From NCBI RefSeq assembly GCF_949769195.1, contig NZ_OX458333.1, positions 2,976,001 through 3,040,000 of the forward strand: DNA of 64,000 nt, read 5' to 3'. Below, piece by piece: positions 49,211 through 58,407 of the stretch (within the stretch, counting starts at the first letter, position 1; each line of letters opens with the position of its first letter). Source of the stretch: Methylocaldum szegediense. Its GTDB lineage: Bacteria; Pseudomonadota; Gammaproteobacteria; Methylococcales; Methylococcaceae. A program made the translations under genes and the position numbers. The notes below the pieces were generated by a model. That model ran no database searches and was not told where the DNA came from. It saw only the letters and a list, made by a program, of their open reading frames with translations.

Positions 49211-50458
49211 TTACAGTTTGCCCTGCGCGTGTTCCCGGAAAAACCGGACCATCTCCACCGAGGCGTCGGGTCCCTTTGGCTCGGTATAAGAGCCCTCCAG
49301 ACTTCCGCCCGACCAGCCGTGGCCTGCCCCATGAACCAGCCACTGCTCCATGACGACCTGACCGCTCGCGTCGTGATAGATGGAGTGGGTGTAGGAATGC
49401 CCGTGAGGCACCTGACCCCGGCTCACGGTGACCCGCAATTTTCTTCCCGTACCTGAGTGTAGCGTCGCCCACTGCGCTAACACCTGATCGCCATTGCCGG
49501 GGTGAACCGTAGTATCCCGGTCCCCATGAAAGACGATGGTGGGGACAATCCGGCGTGCTTTCAGCGCCGCCGGAAAGCGGCTGTCTCGTTGCAGCAGGGC
49601 GGCTGTTTCCCCTTGCTGCATGGCCGCGAACGCGGAGGGAAGATCATGGGCCACGCCGTAAGGGAGTCCGGAATGGACGCCGATGGCGGCGTAGAGCTCC
49701 GGGTAGTTCACGCCCATGACCATGGCCATCGCGCCGCCGGCCGAGAGTCCCGCCACGTAGACCCGCCCGGCGTCAAGGCCGTAGGTGTTCACGATATGCC
49801 GGGTCATGTCGGCAAGGATGGATGGTTCGCCCTGATCTCGGTGCTGGTCGCTGGCTTTGAACCAGTTCCAGCACCGGGACGGATTAGCTTGGGGCGATTG
49901 CTCCGGGTACAGCACGAAAAAGCCTTCTCGTTCCGCCTGGACATTCATGCGGGTGCCCGCGGCGAAATCGTCCGGGTTCTGAGAGCAGCCATGGAGCATG
50001 ACGATGAGCGGCAGGGCTTGTCCATGGTAGCCGCTGGGAATATAGAGCTTATAGGCGCGGTTTCCGGCCGGGTTGGTGAAGGAACCTGTCATGAACTGCC
50101 CTCCTGCCTGAGTGTCCGGGTTAGCCTGGCGCGGTTTGGGTATTATCGATTCGAGTCCGGTTCGAAGCGAACGAAACCGAGCCTCGAAGGCGGGCGACGG
50201 TGTGAAGGGGCCCGCCTCGTGCCGGCTCCCATGCGCCGATGCCGCGCTTTTCTGTCGTCTGAGTTGGGGAATGTCGTCGATAACGCGGCACGTGTTGTCA
50301 ATCGGTTCCTGACCGGAAGCGTCGGAGGTCGTCGAGGACATATCGGGTGCGAAACCGCACCGGAGCGTGTGCCGGATGAGGGCGGCGGCTTCATCGAGCC
50401 GGCCCGCGCGGGTGAGCCGGGTGGCTTCGGCCATTACGGCGTGCAGTGCGTCGGTCAT
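49211..50458 (-). CDS. poly(3-hydroxybutyrate) depolymerase-like esterase
   Basis: 415-residue alpha/beta hydrolase of the extracellular type-1 PHB depolymerase group. The catalytic domain (about 120-410) has the oxyanion motif MLHGCSQNPDDFAAGTRMN, nucleophile Ser239 in VAGLSAGGAMA, acidic HGDRDTTVHPGN and His380 in GAGHGWSGG. The first 110 residues form a Ser/Pro-rich helical leader with no signal peptide, so it may be intracellular despite its family name. A CopG-type regulator gene is 110 nt upstream on the same strand. The leader is atypical. Confidence 0.85.
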   Translation of the reverse strand: MTDALHAVMAEATRLTRAGRLDEAAALIRHTLRCGFAPDMSSTTSDASGQEPIDNTCRVIDDIPQLRRQKSAASAHGSRHEAGPFTPSPAFEARFRSLRTGLESIIPKPRQANPDTQAGGQFMTGSFTNPAGNRAYKLYIPSGYHGQALPLIVMLHGCSQNPDDFAAGTRMNVQAEREGFFVLYPEQSPQANPSRCWNWFKASDQHRDQGEPSILADMTRHIVNTYGLDAGRVYVAGLSAGGAMAMVMGVNYPELYAAIGVHSGLPYGVAHDLPSAFAAMQQGETAALLQRDSRFPAALKARRIVPTIVFHGDRDTTVHPGNGDQVLAQWATLHSGTGRKLRVTVSRGQVPHGHSYTHSIYHDASGQVVMEQWLVHGAGHGWSGGSLEGSYTEPKGPDASVEMVRFFREHAQGKL

Positions 50459-50571
50459 AACCTGAGGTCTCCTTTGGCGAATGTAACAGCGGCCATGGTT
50501 CGGTACGAGGAGATGTGGGCTGTCAATCGATTTCCACCGGCGGGGCGGGGAAAAAGCCGGGAGAACCAGGT

Positions 50572-50961
50572 CTAGCGGATGCGGCCAGCCAAAGCCGATT
50601 TGACGTCCGCGCTGGCCCGCAAGGCACCCAGTACCGTGATGGACTCGATGGTATCCAGCGCCAGTTCGGGAGAGACATCATCGGCGATGATGACGAGGCC
50701 CAGCACCTGAATGTGCAACCTCTGTCTGGCCGTCCGAATCGCTTCCAGATCGCGGCGGGTGTACTCCTGTAGCCCGAGAACCAGGGTCTTGCGGGCCACG
50801 GTTTGTTTCACCACCTCCGCGTGGGCGGCAAGCTGGTTACGTATCGCGGTGCGAATGAAGTCGGTGCGGTTGGAATAAAAGCCTTCCTGTACCAGCAAAT
50901 CGATCTGCCCGAGGTCCACGAACCCTAAGTTGATCGTAATTTTCTCGGTTTCCCCTGCCAT
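50572..50961 (-). CDS. CopG/ribbon-helix-helix regulator
   Basis: 129-residue protein with an N-terminal RHH fold: EKITINLGFVDLGQIDLLVQ then EGFYSNRTDFIRTAIRNQLA, resembling CopG/NikR-type DNA-binding domains. The C-terminal half (TRRDLEAIRTARQRLHIQVL, then VIIADDVSPELALDTI) resembles a small ligand-binding or dimer domain, and ends in basic ADVKSALAGRIR. It is immediately upstream of the depolymerase-like gene. Its own 5' region has a symmetrical operator candidate, so autoregulation is likely. Confidence 0.8.
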   Translation of the reverse strand: MAGETEKITINLGFVDLGQIDLLVQEGFYSNRTDFIRTAIRNQLAAHAEVVKQTVARKTLVLGLQEYTRRDLEAIRTARQRLHIQVLGLVIIADDVSPELALDTIESITVLGALRASADVKSALAGRIR

Positions 50962-50972
50962 GCCCTCTCAAT

Positions 50973-51001
50973 ACCATCTTATAACCATCTGTATGGATGG
51001 T
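50973..51001. promoter_or_regulatory. operator-like half-site array before the RHH gene
   Basis: ACCATC at 50973-50978 and 50984-50989 (11 bp apart), then GATGGT at 50996-51001, an inverted copy. The three half-sites lie 12-40 nt upstream of the RHH start codon, the expected geometry for RHH dimers binding cooperatively on one DNA face. Confidence 0.65.
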
Positions 51002-51226
51002 ATGCTACGCCGAAATGTGGAATTGTCAAGGGTGTCCGCGGCCTAAAGGTTTCATGGCCGAGAGTTCCCTCACAAACATTACTCAGCGCGGTAGATTCGG
51101 ATTAAGCCGATCGCTTGAAAATACCGTTACCAGTTGATTGTTAAGCTTGGTGGTCGCGGCGCGAGCCGCGCCATAGACAGTCTTTTTGACGAGATCCGAC
51201 TTCACTATTTCGACGGGCCCGTTCCT

Positions 51227-52279
51227 TCACTCGAAGGTACTTTCTCGGGAACTCCATTCCTGAAACGAGGTATAGGCGATCGCGAGCAAGGTTGGACCCA
51301 AAAAAATCCCGAGGAAACCGAAGGCCATTACGCCTCCTAACGTTCCCAAAAACACCAGGATGAAGGGCAGGCGGCTCCCTTTGCCGATGAAATAAGGTTT
51401 CAGAAAATTATCAATGAGACCCACTACCAGAAGTCCCCAGACCACGAGAAAGATGGCCCACCCCATTGCGCCTTTTTGAAACAGCCAAATGGCGGCAGGC
51501 ACCCAGATCAGCGGGGGACCGACGGGAATCAAGGACAGGACGCACGTCAGCGCGCCGAGCAACAAAACACGTGGGACGCCCGCGAGCCACAGCCCGATAC
51601 CGACCAAAAACCCCTGAATCAGGGCAGTGCCGATAATGCCGTATACAACGCCTTTGATCGTGGCTCCCGCCACCTGAAGCAAGGCCGGCGCCCGTTGGCC
51701 GCCGACCCGGGCGAATAAAGGCTCCAGTCTTGCCGACAACGCGGCGCCGTCGCGGTAGAGAAAAAACGCAATGAACACACTGAGGCTTATGTATAGGAGG
51801 CTTTCCCCGAGGTTTGCCGCGCTGCGAAGTGCCCAGTTCCGTAAAGGCATGAGGTATTTCATCAGCGCTTCGGTCAACCGGGCACCGCTCCCCGCCATCT
51901 CTTGCCAGCGGTCGTGTATGCGCGAACCCACGATCGGCAGTTTCGCCACCCACTCGGGCGGGGACGGCGGTCCCTCGCTGAGGAGTTGCCCTGCCATCTC
52001 AACCAGCGCGGTGACGTCTTCGGCCAAACTGGTGCCGAGGAGAGCCAAAGGAACAATCAATATGGCGGCCACTGCCACGACCATCAGTCCACTCGCCAAT
52101 CCTTTCCGGCCCGCGACGGCCGATTCGATCCTACGATAGGTGGGCCACGTGGAAAAGACCAGGATGACGGACCACAAGATCGCCGACAGAAAAGGGCGCA
52201 GCGCGACGAAACAGCCCAGAATCAATACGAGCACTACGGTGATCCCGACCCATCGATCGACACGGTTTTCGCTCAGCAC
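51227..52279 (-). CDS. AI-2E family transporter (PerM/YdiK-like)
   Basis: 350-residue inner-membrane protein with about seven to eight helices. Recognisable: LRPFLSAILWSVILVFSTWP near the N-terminus, FIAFFLYRDGAALSARL, GLWLAGVPRVLLLGALTCVL, then PVGPPLIWVPAAIWL, and NFLKPYFIGKGSRLPFILVF near the end, the classic UPF0118 signature. Family members export autoinducer-2 or act as Na+/H+ antiporters. Substrate undetermined. Confidence 0.9.
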   Translation of the reverse strand: MLSENRVDRWVGITVVLVLILGCFVALRPFLSAILWSVILVFSTWPTYRRIESAVAGRKGLASGLMVVAVAAILIVPLALLGTSLAEDVTALVEMAGQLLSEGPPSPPEWVAKLPIVGSRIHDRWQEMAGSGARLTEALMKYLMPLRNWALRSAANLGESLLYISLSVFIAFFLYRDGAALSARLEPLFARVGGQRAPALLQVAGATIKGVVYGIIGTALIQGFLVGIGLWLAGVPRVLLLGALTCVLSLIPVGPPLIWVPAAIWLFQKGAMGWAIFLVVWGLLVVGLIDNFLKPYFIGKGSRLPFILVFLGTLGGVMAFGFLGIFLGPTLLAIAYTSFQEWSSRESTFE

Positions 52280-52761
52280 AGCGTTTTCTCAAGTAGGCTG
52301 AATTTCTGACACGATGGGATGGCGTTTCAGTGCTGGATGCGCAAGAACAAACCGGCCATCATGACGTAGGTCGATCCTCGAACGATCCTGATCAGCGCCG
52401 CCCCGGAAAGCGAGAAGATCGAGTCGATCACGGAACATATTCCTCGCTAGAAATGGGGGAACAAGATTTCTTTAGCTCATCGACTGAGAGCGAGTAGGGC
52501 AAAGAAAGTTTTTGCAGCAATGCCCCCTCGCCTCACAGGTCCGCTTGCACTCTGCACGACGCCCTGATTCGACATGCTTCGCGATAGCGTGCTGGAAAGC
52601 CGCCGCGTTGTCGACAATATCATTCGAAGTATTTGGTAAGGCAAAACGTCCGAAGGATTTTGTCGTACGTAGTTAAGTGAACGACGCTTGTAGGAACATC
52701 AAGCATTTTTGGTGTCTCTATGTGTATGAGGTTGGAGGCACGTCGTTAAAGGAGCAGGGAT
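52280..52761. other. 482-nt gap without a supportable gene
   Basis: No coding frame, repeat or RNA was recognised. The right end must hold the promoter of the hemolysin III gene. The sequence AAAGGAGCAGGGAT before 52762 is its ribosome site. Confidence 0.5.
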
Positions 52762-53487
52762 ATGGAACGCGGCCACGGTCAACAGCGACGCCCATCGCCA
52801 AGGATCTTATCCACTGCGGAGTTTGTCAGATGTTTATCTCATTTCTTGCGAGATATGGCTGATAAAGGGGTGGCAGGGACGGAGCTATTCAATGCCGTCA
52901 GTCATCTGCTGGGTGCGATAGCCGCAGTCATAGGCCTTATCGTCCTGATGGTACTGGCAGTGCACCAAGGCGATGTGTGGAAGATCGTTAGCTTCAGTAT
53001 TTACGGGCTCACGCTGATGCTGGTTTACACCTGTTCTACGCTCTATCACGGCGTGCAGGGTGAACTGAAAGCGATCTTCGCCAAACTCGATCATCAGTCG
53101 ATTTATCTTTTTATTGCCGGTACCTATACCCCTTTTGCCCTGGTTACCCTTCGCGGTGTCTGGGGCTGGTCCATATTCACCGCTGTCTGGGGTTTAGCAA
53201 TCCTGGGCGTTATGCTGGAAACATTGCCCCGGAAGGGGCCGCGAGTGCTGCCAGTGGTGATTTATCTCGTTATGGGGTGGATCATTCTGATCGCCCTCGA
53301 ACCTTTGTTACAAACCTTGCCTTCGGTGGGCTTCGCCTGGCTTCTTACGGGAGGTTTGTTTTATACCGTAGGCGTCGTCTTTTTCGCGTTGGGTAAAAAA
53401 TTGAGTTATTGCCATAACATCTGGCACGTATTCGTCCTGGCGGGTAGTGCAAGCCACTATTGTTCGGTGCTCTTCTATGTTGCCTGA
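52762..53487 (+). CDS. trhA: hemolysin III family membrane protein (TrhA)
   Basis: PAQR-superfamily seven-helix membrane protein linked in E. coli (YqfA) to membrane lipid/energy homeostasis; the haemolysin name is historical. 241 residues: NAVSHLLGAIAAVIGL near 50, STLYHGVQGELKAIFAKLDHQSIYLFIAGTYTPF in two parts (metal-ligand His-x3-Asp-His), and NIWHVFVLAGSASHY near the end with two His. AAAGGAG supports the ATG at 52762; an internal ATG at 52855 would give a 210-residue form without the 31-residue polar leader. Confidence 0.87.
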   Translation: MERGHGQQRRPSPRILSTAEFVRCLSHFLRDMADKGVAGTELFNAVSHLLGAIAAVIGLIVLMVLAVHQGDVWKIVSFSIYGLTLMLVYTCSTLYHGVQGELKAIFAKLDHQSIYLFIAGTYTPFALVTLRGVWGWSIFTAVWGLAILGVMLETLPRKGPRVLPVVIYLVMGWIILIALEPLLQTLPSVGFAWLLTGGLFYTVGVVFFALGKKLSYCHNIWHVFVLAGSASHYCSVLFYVA

Positions 53488-53654
53488 GCGGGAGTCCATG
53501 AGCCCACAATATGATCCAACCTTGCCGTGCGTTTCTTGCACCTGGCGGAATCTATACTCATCGAGCTTATCAAGCGGACCATGGGCCTCGGTTCGCCTAG
53601 GATTGGGCGAAATGGATAGAATGAAAAAACGCAACACCACCAAGCGCTGCTCCT

Positions 53655-54566
53655 GTGTCCAAACCGAAAACCTCCCGACCTTCCTCGGACCACTTGCCCC
53701 TCCAGGCACGCGCGTCTAAACGCTTACAGACAGAGAAACCGATCGCCCACCCGTCTGAGCGAACGGTTCGAATCGCCGGACTGCCCGCCGTGACTGCCTT
53801 GTTCCGACGCGATCCAGACCGGGTTTTGCGGTTTTTCTATGAGGAACGCATGGTGCCTTTTGTAGGCGAGTTCTGTGCCTATATGGCGCGGGTCCGCCGT
53901 CCCTACCGCATGGTCGAAGACGAAGAGTTGGCGCGCATCGCCGGCTCCATGTTGCATGGCGGCATTGTCGCGGTAGCCGAGCCGCAGCCCATACGGCCTT
54001 TCGATCTTGCGGAAGCCCGTCGTTGGGCCCGGAGCGGACAGACGCTGTTCATTCTGGACGGCGTCAGCAATTCCCACAACCTCGGCGCCATTGCCCGCAC
54101 ATTGGCTTTTTTCGGGTTTCGGCATTTGCTGATATCCGACCACCCGGCCCAGACGGGGCTGTCCGACTCGGCTTATCGCGTTGCCGAGGGCGGGCTCGAA
54201 TATGTGCAAGTCTATAAGGCCACGTCCTTGCCCGACGCGCTGCAACGCCTGAGGCATGATTATCGTGTCGCAGGTACCGCCCTGGGGCGCGGTGTTCCGC
54301 TGGAGACGCTCGAGCAAGACCCACGCCCCATTGCCCTGGTTCTCGGCAACGAAGAACAAGGAGCCCCGGCCGCGACGCTTGCGGCTTGCGAAACCATCGT
54401 TACTCTGCCTGGCTCGGGCCAGATACAATCTCTCAATGTGTCGGCGACCGCGGCGATCCTGGCATACGCCTTACGGCCTAAAACCAACGAAAACCGGCGT
54501 GTACATTTTCCGAATCCCCTGAAAGAGAAGCCAAAACGTGTGGTTGCCAGAAAACGCACCGGATGA
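53655..54566 (+). CDS. SpoU/TrmH family rRNA/tRNA 2'-O-methyltransferase
   Basis: 303-residue SPOUT methyltransferase using SAM. Three family motifs are in order: motif 1 NSHNLGAIARTLAFFG, motif 2 PIALVLGNEEQGAPAA and motif 3 LPGSGQIQSLNVSATAAI. The N-terminal domain (about 35-125) matches SpoU substrate-binding domains. A basic C-terminal extension (KPKRVVARKRTG) may bind RNA. Start is GTG at 53655. Closest to YfiF/TrmH-like proteins; substrate RNA not determinable. Confidence 0.88.
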   Translation: MSKPKTSRPSSDHLPLQARASKRLQTEKPIAHPSERTVRIAGLPAVTALFRRDPDRVLRFFYEERMVPFVGEFCAYMARVRRPYRMVEDEELARIAGSMLHGGIVAVAEPQPIRPFDLAEARRWARSGQTLFILDGVSNSHNLGAIARTLAFFGFRHLLISDHPAQTGLSDSAYRVAEGGLEYVQVYKATSLPDALQRLRHDYRVAGTALGRGVPLETLEQDPRPIALVLGNEEQGAPAATLAACETIVTLPGSGQIQSLNVSATAAILAYALRPKTNENRRVHFPNPLKEKPKRVVARKRTG

Positions 54567-54850
54567 GCGAGAGAGGCGGCTCGAGCGTTGGCGGCCTTGC
54601 CACGCTTTGATTGTCCAGTAAAGGACTTGCCTCCAGCAGGCTATGCACACCAATCCGTTGTCGGAGCGTTCACTGACAGCGAACCAAGTCCTGCCTCTCT
54701 ACGCCGGATCGGAACGGTGTGATCGAATCCTCGGCTACGACGGGTTTCCGTTTCCCTTGAGAAATCGCATTTGAGCCGCCGCAATGCGATTCGATAATAA
54801 ATCTTTACTCCGTGTCGGATCTTTGCTCGGTTTCACAAGGAGAGGACAAC

Positions 54851-55924
54851 GTGAAAAGACTGATCTTTTGCCTACCGTTCATAGTGGGAAACGCATGGGC
54901 GGCTGAGGAACTCATGCAGAAAGCGCAGGCGCTCTTCAAGCCTATTCCCACGGAACCTCCCTCCATACGAGGCGCGGTCCTGACGCCAGAAAAGATCGAA
55001 TTAGGCAAGATGCTCTACTTCGATCCTCGTCTTTCGAGGAGCTGGCTGATCAGTTGCAACAGCTGTCACAATCTGGTGCTGGGCGGCGTCGATCTCGAGG
55101 AGACTTCAATCGGACACGGCTGGCAGAAAGGGCCCCGCAACGCTCCCACAGTGCTGAATTCCGTATTCAATGTCGCCCAGTTCTGGGACGGACGGGCAGC
55201 TGATCTTCAAACGCAAGCGAAAGGCCCCTTGCAGGCGAGCGTCGAAATGAACAATACCCCCGAGCGGCTCGAAAAAACCCTGAGTACCATTCCAGGTTAT
55301 GTGGAACGCTTCAAGCAAGCTTTCCCGGACGACCCCAAGCCGGTGAGCTTCGACAATGTGGCGAAAGCGATCGAAGCTTTCGAAGCTACCTTGATTACGC
55401 CGAATTCCAAGTTCGACCGCTATCTCAAAGGCGACGACAAAGCGCTCAACGATGCGGAAAAACAAGGCTTGGCACTGTTCATGGACAAGGGCTGCTCGAA
55501 CTGCCACAACGGCATCAATATCGGCGGCAACGGTTATTTTCCTTTCGGCGTCGTAGAAAAACCTGGCTCGGAAATATTGCCGGAGAAGGACAAAGGGCGC
55601 TTTACGGTCACCAACACCGCAAGCGACGAATACGTCTTCAAAGTACCCTCGTTACGGAATATCGCGCTGACGCCTCCTTATTTCCATTCCGGCCAGGTGT
55701 GGGATCTCAGGCAAGCGGTTGCCATCATGGGCACGGCGCAACTGGGCGCCAAGCTGACAGATTCGGAGATCGATTCTGTCGTCACCTTCTTGCACACCTT
55801 GACCGGCGATCAGCCGAAAGTCGTTTTAACCAGTCTTCCGCCTCACGGCAAAGATACACCCTTGCCTATCGTGGAAGTCACACCGGAAGGCACGGTAAAG
55901 CCCGAAGGCACAAGGACACATTAG
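54851..55924 (+). CDS. diheme cytochrome c peroxidase, MauG/CcpA family
   Basis: Periplasmic peroxidase (H2O2 reduced by cytochrome c) or MauG-like oxidase. The 357 residues begin at GTG (AGGAGAGG 5 nt upstream) with signal peptide MKRLIFCLPFIVGNAWA. Two heme-c motifs: CNSCHNL (69-73) and CSNCHNG (215-219). Typical segments YFDPRLSRSWLISCNSC, FWDGRAADLQTQAKGP and VPSLRNIALTPPYFHSG surround them. A Pro-rich tail (PEGTVKPEGTRTH) is unusual. A 14-bp hairpin follows in the gap to cytochrome c4. Confidence 0.92.
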   Translation: MKRLIFCLPFIVGNAWAAEELMQKAQALFKPIPTEPPSIRGAVLTPEKIELGKMLYFDPRLSRSWLISCNSCHNLVLGGVDLEETSIGHGWQKGPRNAPTVLNSVFNVAQFWDGRAADLQTQAKGPLQASVEMNNTPERLEKTLSTIPGYVERFKQAFPDDPKPVSFDNVAKAIEAFEATLITPNSKFDRYLKGDDKALNDAEKQGLALFMDKGCSNCHNGINIGGNGYFPFGVVEKPGSEILPEKDKGRFTVTNTASDEYVFKVPSLRNIALTPPYFHSGQVWDLRQAVAIMGTAQLGAKLTDSEIDSVVTFLHTLTGDQPKVVLTSLPPHGKDTPLPIVEVTPEGTVKPEGTRTH

Positions 55925-56025
55925 TACATCGACTTAGTACATCGACGAACGTATGACACAGGCGGGGTCAGTCTGTCCTGACCTGAGCCGAAGAACCGGT
56001 TCTGGGCTTCACCAAAAGGGAGAAG

Positions 56026-56068
56026 CCGTTTGCGGCTGGAAAATGCGGGTCGAGCCAGCCGCAAGCGG
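56026..56068. terminator. hairpin between convergent peroxidase and cytochrome genes
   Basis: CCGTTTGCGGCTGG and CCAGCCGCAAGCGG pair at 13 of 14 positions around a 15-nt loop. It sits in the 192-nt gap between convergent genes, fitting a bidirectional terminator, although no T-run is present. Confidence 0.5.
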
Positions 56069-56116
56069 ATAGGCCTGGTCTAGCAAACGCTGCTACCGCG
56101 AAAAGAGGAAAAGGGA

Positions 56117-56773
56117 TCAGCGTTCCAAACCGGCGTAATAACGCGCTAATTGCTTGATCTCGTCGTCGCTGAGCTGCTGGACGATCAGGCGCATGCGCTT
56201 GTAAATATCGTTGTGGCGCGCTTCCGATTTATAAGCCAGCATGGTCTGTTCGAGATACGCGGCTTTTTGAGCGGCAAGAACCGGCGTGTCGAGGACTTGG
56301 CTTTCTCCTGCCCGGCCGTGACAGACCGAGCAGGGCGGGATGATGCGCGCTCCGTCGCCGCGATCGACGAGCTTTCGGATCCTGTCCGGAACCTCTTCTT
56401 CCTTCTTTGCGGGGGGCGGGGGTTGCCGGCTGTACCAGGCCGATACGTCCGCCATGTCTTGATCCGACAGACCGGCGCTTATGCCCACCATGATCTCGTT
56501 CGAACGGCTGCCGCTTCGGTAATCGTGAAGCTGCTTATAGAGATAGGTCGCCGTCTGTCCTTGAAGGTATGGGAATTCGCTTTCGGCGTTTTCCGGCGTC
56601 GCGGCATGACAGGCATCGCAGCTTTCCGCGATTGCCTTGCCCTTCTCGGGATCGCCGTTCCTGACGAATTTCAGGGTTTCCGGGGTCCACGCCACCTGAG
56701 TCGAAGGTTCCGCCAGCACCTGGCCGCCAATCGCCGCGAGTAGGATCCCCGCGAGAACATAGCCCATTTTCAT
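56117..56773 (-). CDS. cytochrome c4
   Basis: Diheme periplasmic or membrane-attached cytochrome, a likely electron donor to the neighbouring oxidase. 218 residues: signal peptide MKMGYVLAGILLAAIGGQVL, heme motifs CDACHAATPEN and CSVCHGRAGES, each followed by a distal Met-containing helix. The two heme domains are tandemly related as in c4. The start codon lies 2 nt from the stop of the oxidase subunit I gene on the same strand, so it is the last gene of the cbaDBA-like cluster. Confidence 0.9.
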   Translation of the reverse strand: MKMGYVLAGILLAAIGGQVLAEPSTQVAWTPETLKFVRNGDPEKGKAIAESCDACHAATPENAESEFPYLQGQTATYLYKQLHDYRSGSRSNEIMVGISAGLSDQDMADVSAWYSRQPPPPAKKEEEVPDRIRKLVDRGDGARIIPPCSVCHGRAGESQVLDTPVLAAQKAAYLEQTMLAYKSEARHNDIYKRMRLIVQQLSDDEIKQLARYYAGLER

Positions 56774-56774
56774 G

Positions 56775-58403
56775 TCAGTACCCCCATGCTACTGAACCAA
56801 AGGTCTTGATCACGAAAAACTGGGCGATCGGGTAACCGAAATTCGCCAGCATCAGCAGCGCGAGAGCGATATTCCACACCTTGAAACCGTTCAACAACGG
56901 GTGTACCCGAGTCACCGGTTCCAGTGGTTCCGCGTATTCGATTTCGCCGGTCTGAACTAGGCTGGTGTCCGGTCGTCGATAGGACTTTACGAGGATGTAG
57001 ATGAACAGCGCAGCAGAAAACGTCAACACCGTTCCCCCGACCACCATGGTCAATATGTAGGGATCCCACGCGAAGGTGAGAGGACTATTGTAGGTCACCG
57101 TCGAAATCCGGCGCGGCTGGCCGAGCAAGCCGAGAATGTGCCAGGCGGTCGTCAGAATCACGAATCCCCAAAACCACGACCATAGCTGCACGAGCGGTAG
57201 CGTGGACGAACAAAGCGGCTGGCCGGTCAACCGTGGCCAGAGATAGTAAGCCGTGGCCATGTACAGAATGATGGTGGTTCCGCCGAAGATCAGATGGAAA
57301 TGGCCGGCTACCCAAGCGGTATTGTGGACCATTGCGTTCATCGCATAGCTTGCGTTGACCAGGCCGCCGAAACCGCCCAAGACCAACATGGCTGCCGCGA
57401 GTATCCCTGCGAGCACCATGGAGTTCCGCCAGGGCAAGGCGCCGATCCAGCCGAACAGTCCCGTGCTGCCCCTGGAACGTCCCGCGAACTCCAGCGAGGC
57501 GGAGATCGTGAAGGCGGTCATCAATGTCGGCACCGCCACCAGGAACGTGAGTGTACCGTGAGACAGCTTGAAACCGGCGCTTTGCTCGGGATCCATATAA
57601 AGGTGATGAAAACCGATCGGCAGACTGAGCACCAAGAGCATGACGAAGGCGACACGCCCGAGTTCATCACTGAACAATTTGCCGCCCGCGGCCTTGGGAA
57701 CGAAACCGTAAAGAGCGATATAAGCCGGAATCAGCCAGAAATAGACGATCGGGTGCAAGGTCCAAGCAAAAAGCGTCCTGGCAAGACCGGGATCGATCGT
57801 GTCTTTCAGTCCCAAGGACCAGGGAATGAGCTGGAACACGACTTCCGAAGCGACGCCCGCGCTAGTCCAAAGCCATAGGATGGCGTTGGCCGTAGTGGCA
57901 AACATCGGTAGCGGAACGGGTTCGCCCGGATGGGCTTTTTTCCACTGCCCATGCATGAGGATCATGATCACCGCCCAGAACCAGGAGCCCACCACCAATA
58001 ACGCCGCGCCGATATAAAACAGCGCATGCGCCTGCACCGGCGGATAAAAGGTGTAGAGCACCGAGGCGCGTCCGAGCAGCAAGGGAAGCGCGGCGAGACC
58101 GGTTCCGACTGCGCTGGTCCAAAACCCAATCCAAGCCCATCGCGGATTCCAGAGCGGCATCTTCAGGCTAGATACGGCCGTGACATAGCCGAACCCCATG
58201 ATGAAAAAGGTGGTCAGCACGTAGGCCATCAACACGCCATGCGTACTGACGGATGCGAAGTACACACTGGGCGAATGCAGGGCCGGGATCAAGTCGCTGC
58301 GCGCCAGCACTTGGTAAAACCCCATGACCGCAGCCAGACCGAAGGCCCCGAAAGCAACCGCGAAATGGCTCAGCGCGAGCTTTCTGATTTCCACTGTGAG
58401 CAT
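56775..58403 (-). CDS. cbaA: ba3-type cytochrome c oxidase subunit I
   Basis: Heme-copper oxidase core, O2 reductase coupled to proton pumping. 542 residues with about 13 helices. Ligand regions: STHGVLMAYVLTTFFIMGFG (heme His), WTLHPIVYFWLIPAYIALYG (CuB His-Tyr region), GFHHLYMDPEQS (two CuB His) and VHNTAWVAGHFHLIFGGT (heme a3/heme His). It belongs to the B-type (ba3/cbb-like) class. The upstream subunit II has its stop 4 nt from this start codon. Confidence 0.9.
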   Translation of the reverse strand: MLTVEIRKLALSHFAVAFGAFGLAAVMGFYQVLARSDLIPALHSPSVYFASVSTHGVLMAYVLTTFFIMGFGYVTAVSSLKMPLWNPRWAWIGFWTSAVGTGLAALPLLLGRASVLYTFYPPVQAHALFYIGAALLVVGSWFWAVIMILMHGQWKKAHPGEPVPLPMFATTANAILWLWTSAGVASEVVFQLIPWSLGLKDTIDPGLARTLFAWTLHPIVYFWLIPAYIALYGFVPKAAGGKLFSDELGRVAFVMLLVLSLPIGFHHLYMDPEQSAGFKLSHGTLTFLVAVPTLMTAFTISASLEFAGRSRGSTGLFGWIGALPWRNSMVLAGILAAAMLVLGGFGGLVNASYAMNAMVHNTAWVAGHFHLIFGGTTIILYMATAYYLWPRLTGQPLCSSTLPLVQLWSWFWGFVILTTAWHILGLLGQPRRISTVTYNSPLTFAWDPYILTMVVGGTVLTFSAALFIYILVKSYRRPDTSLVQTGEIEYAEPLEPVTRVHPLLNGFKVWNIALALLMLANFGYPIAQFFVIKTFGSVAWGY

Positions 58404-58407
58404 ACGC

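Noticed and set aside
52144-52159. CCACGTGG-containing sequence considered as a third parS
   Set aside because: Its flanks (GGGCCACGTGGAAAA) break the palindrome and differ from the two perfect 16-bp copies.
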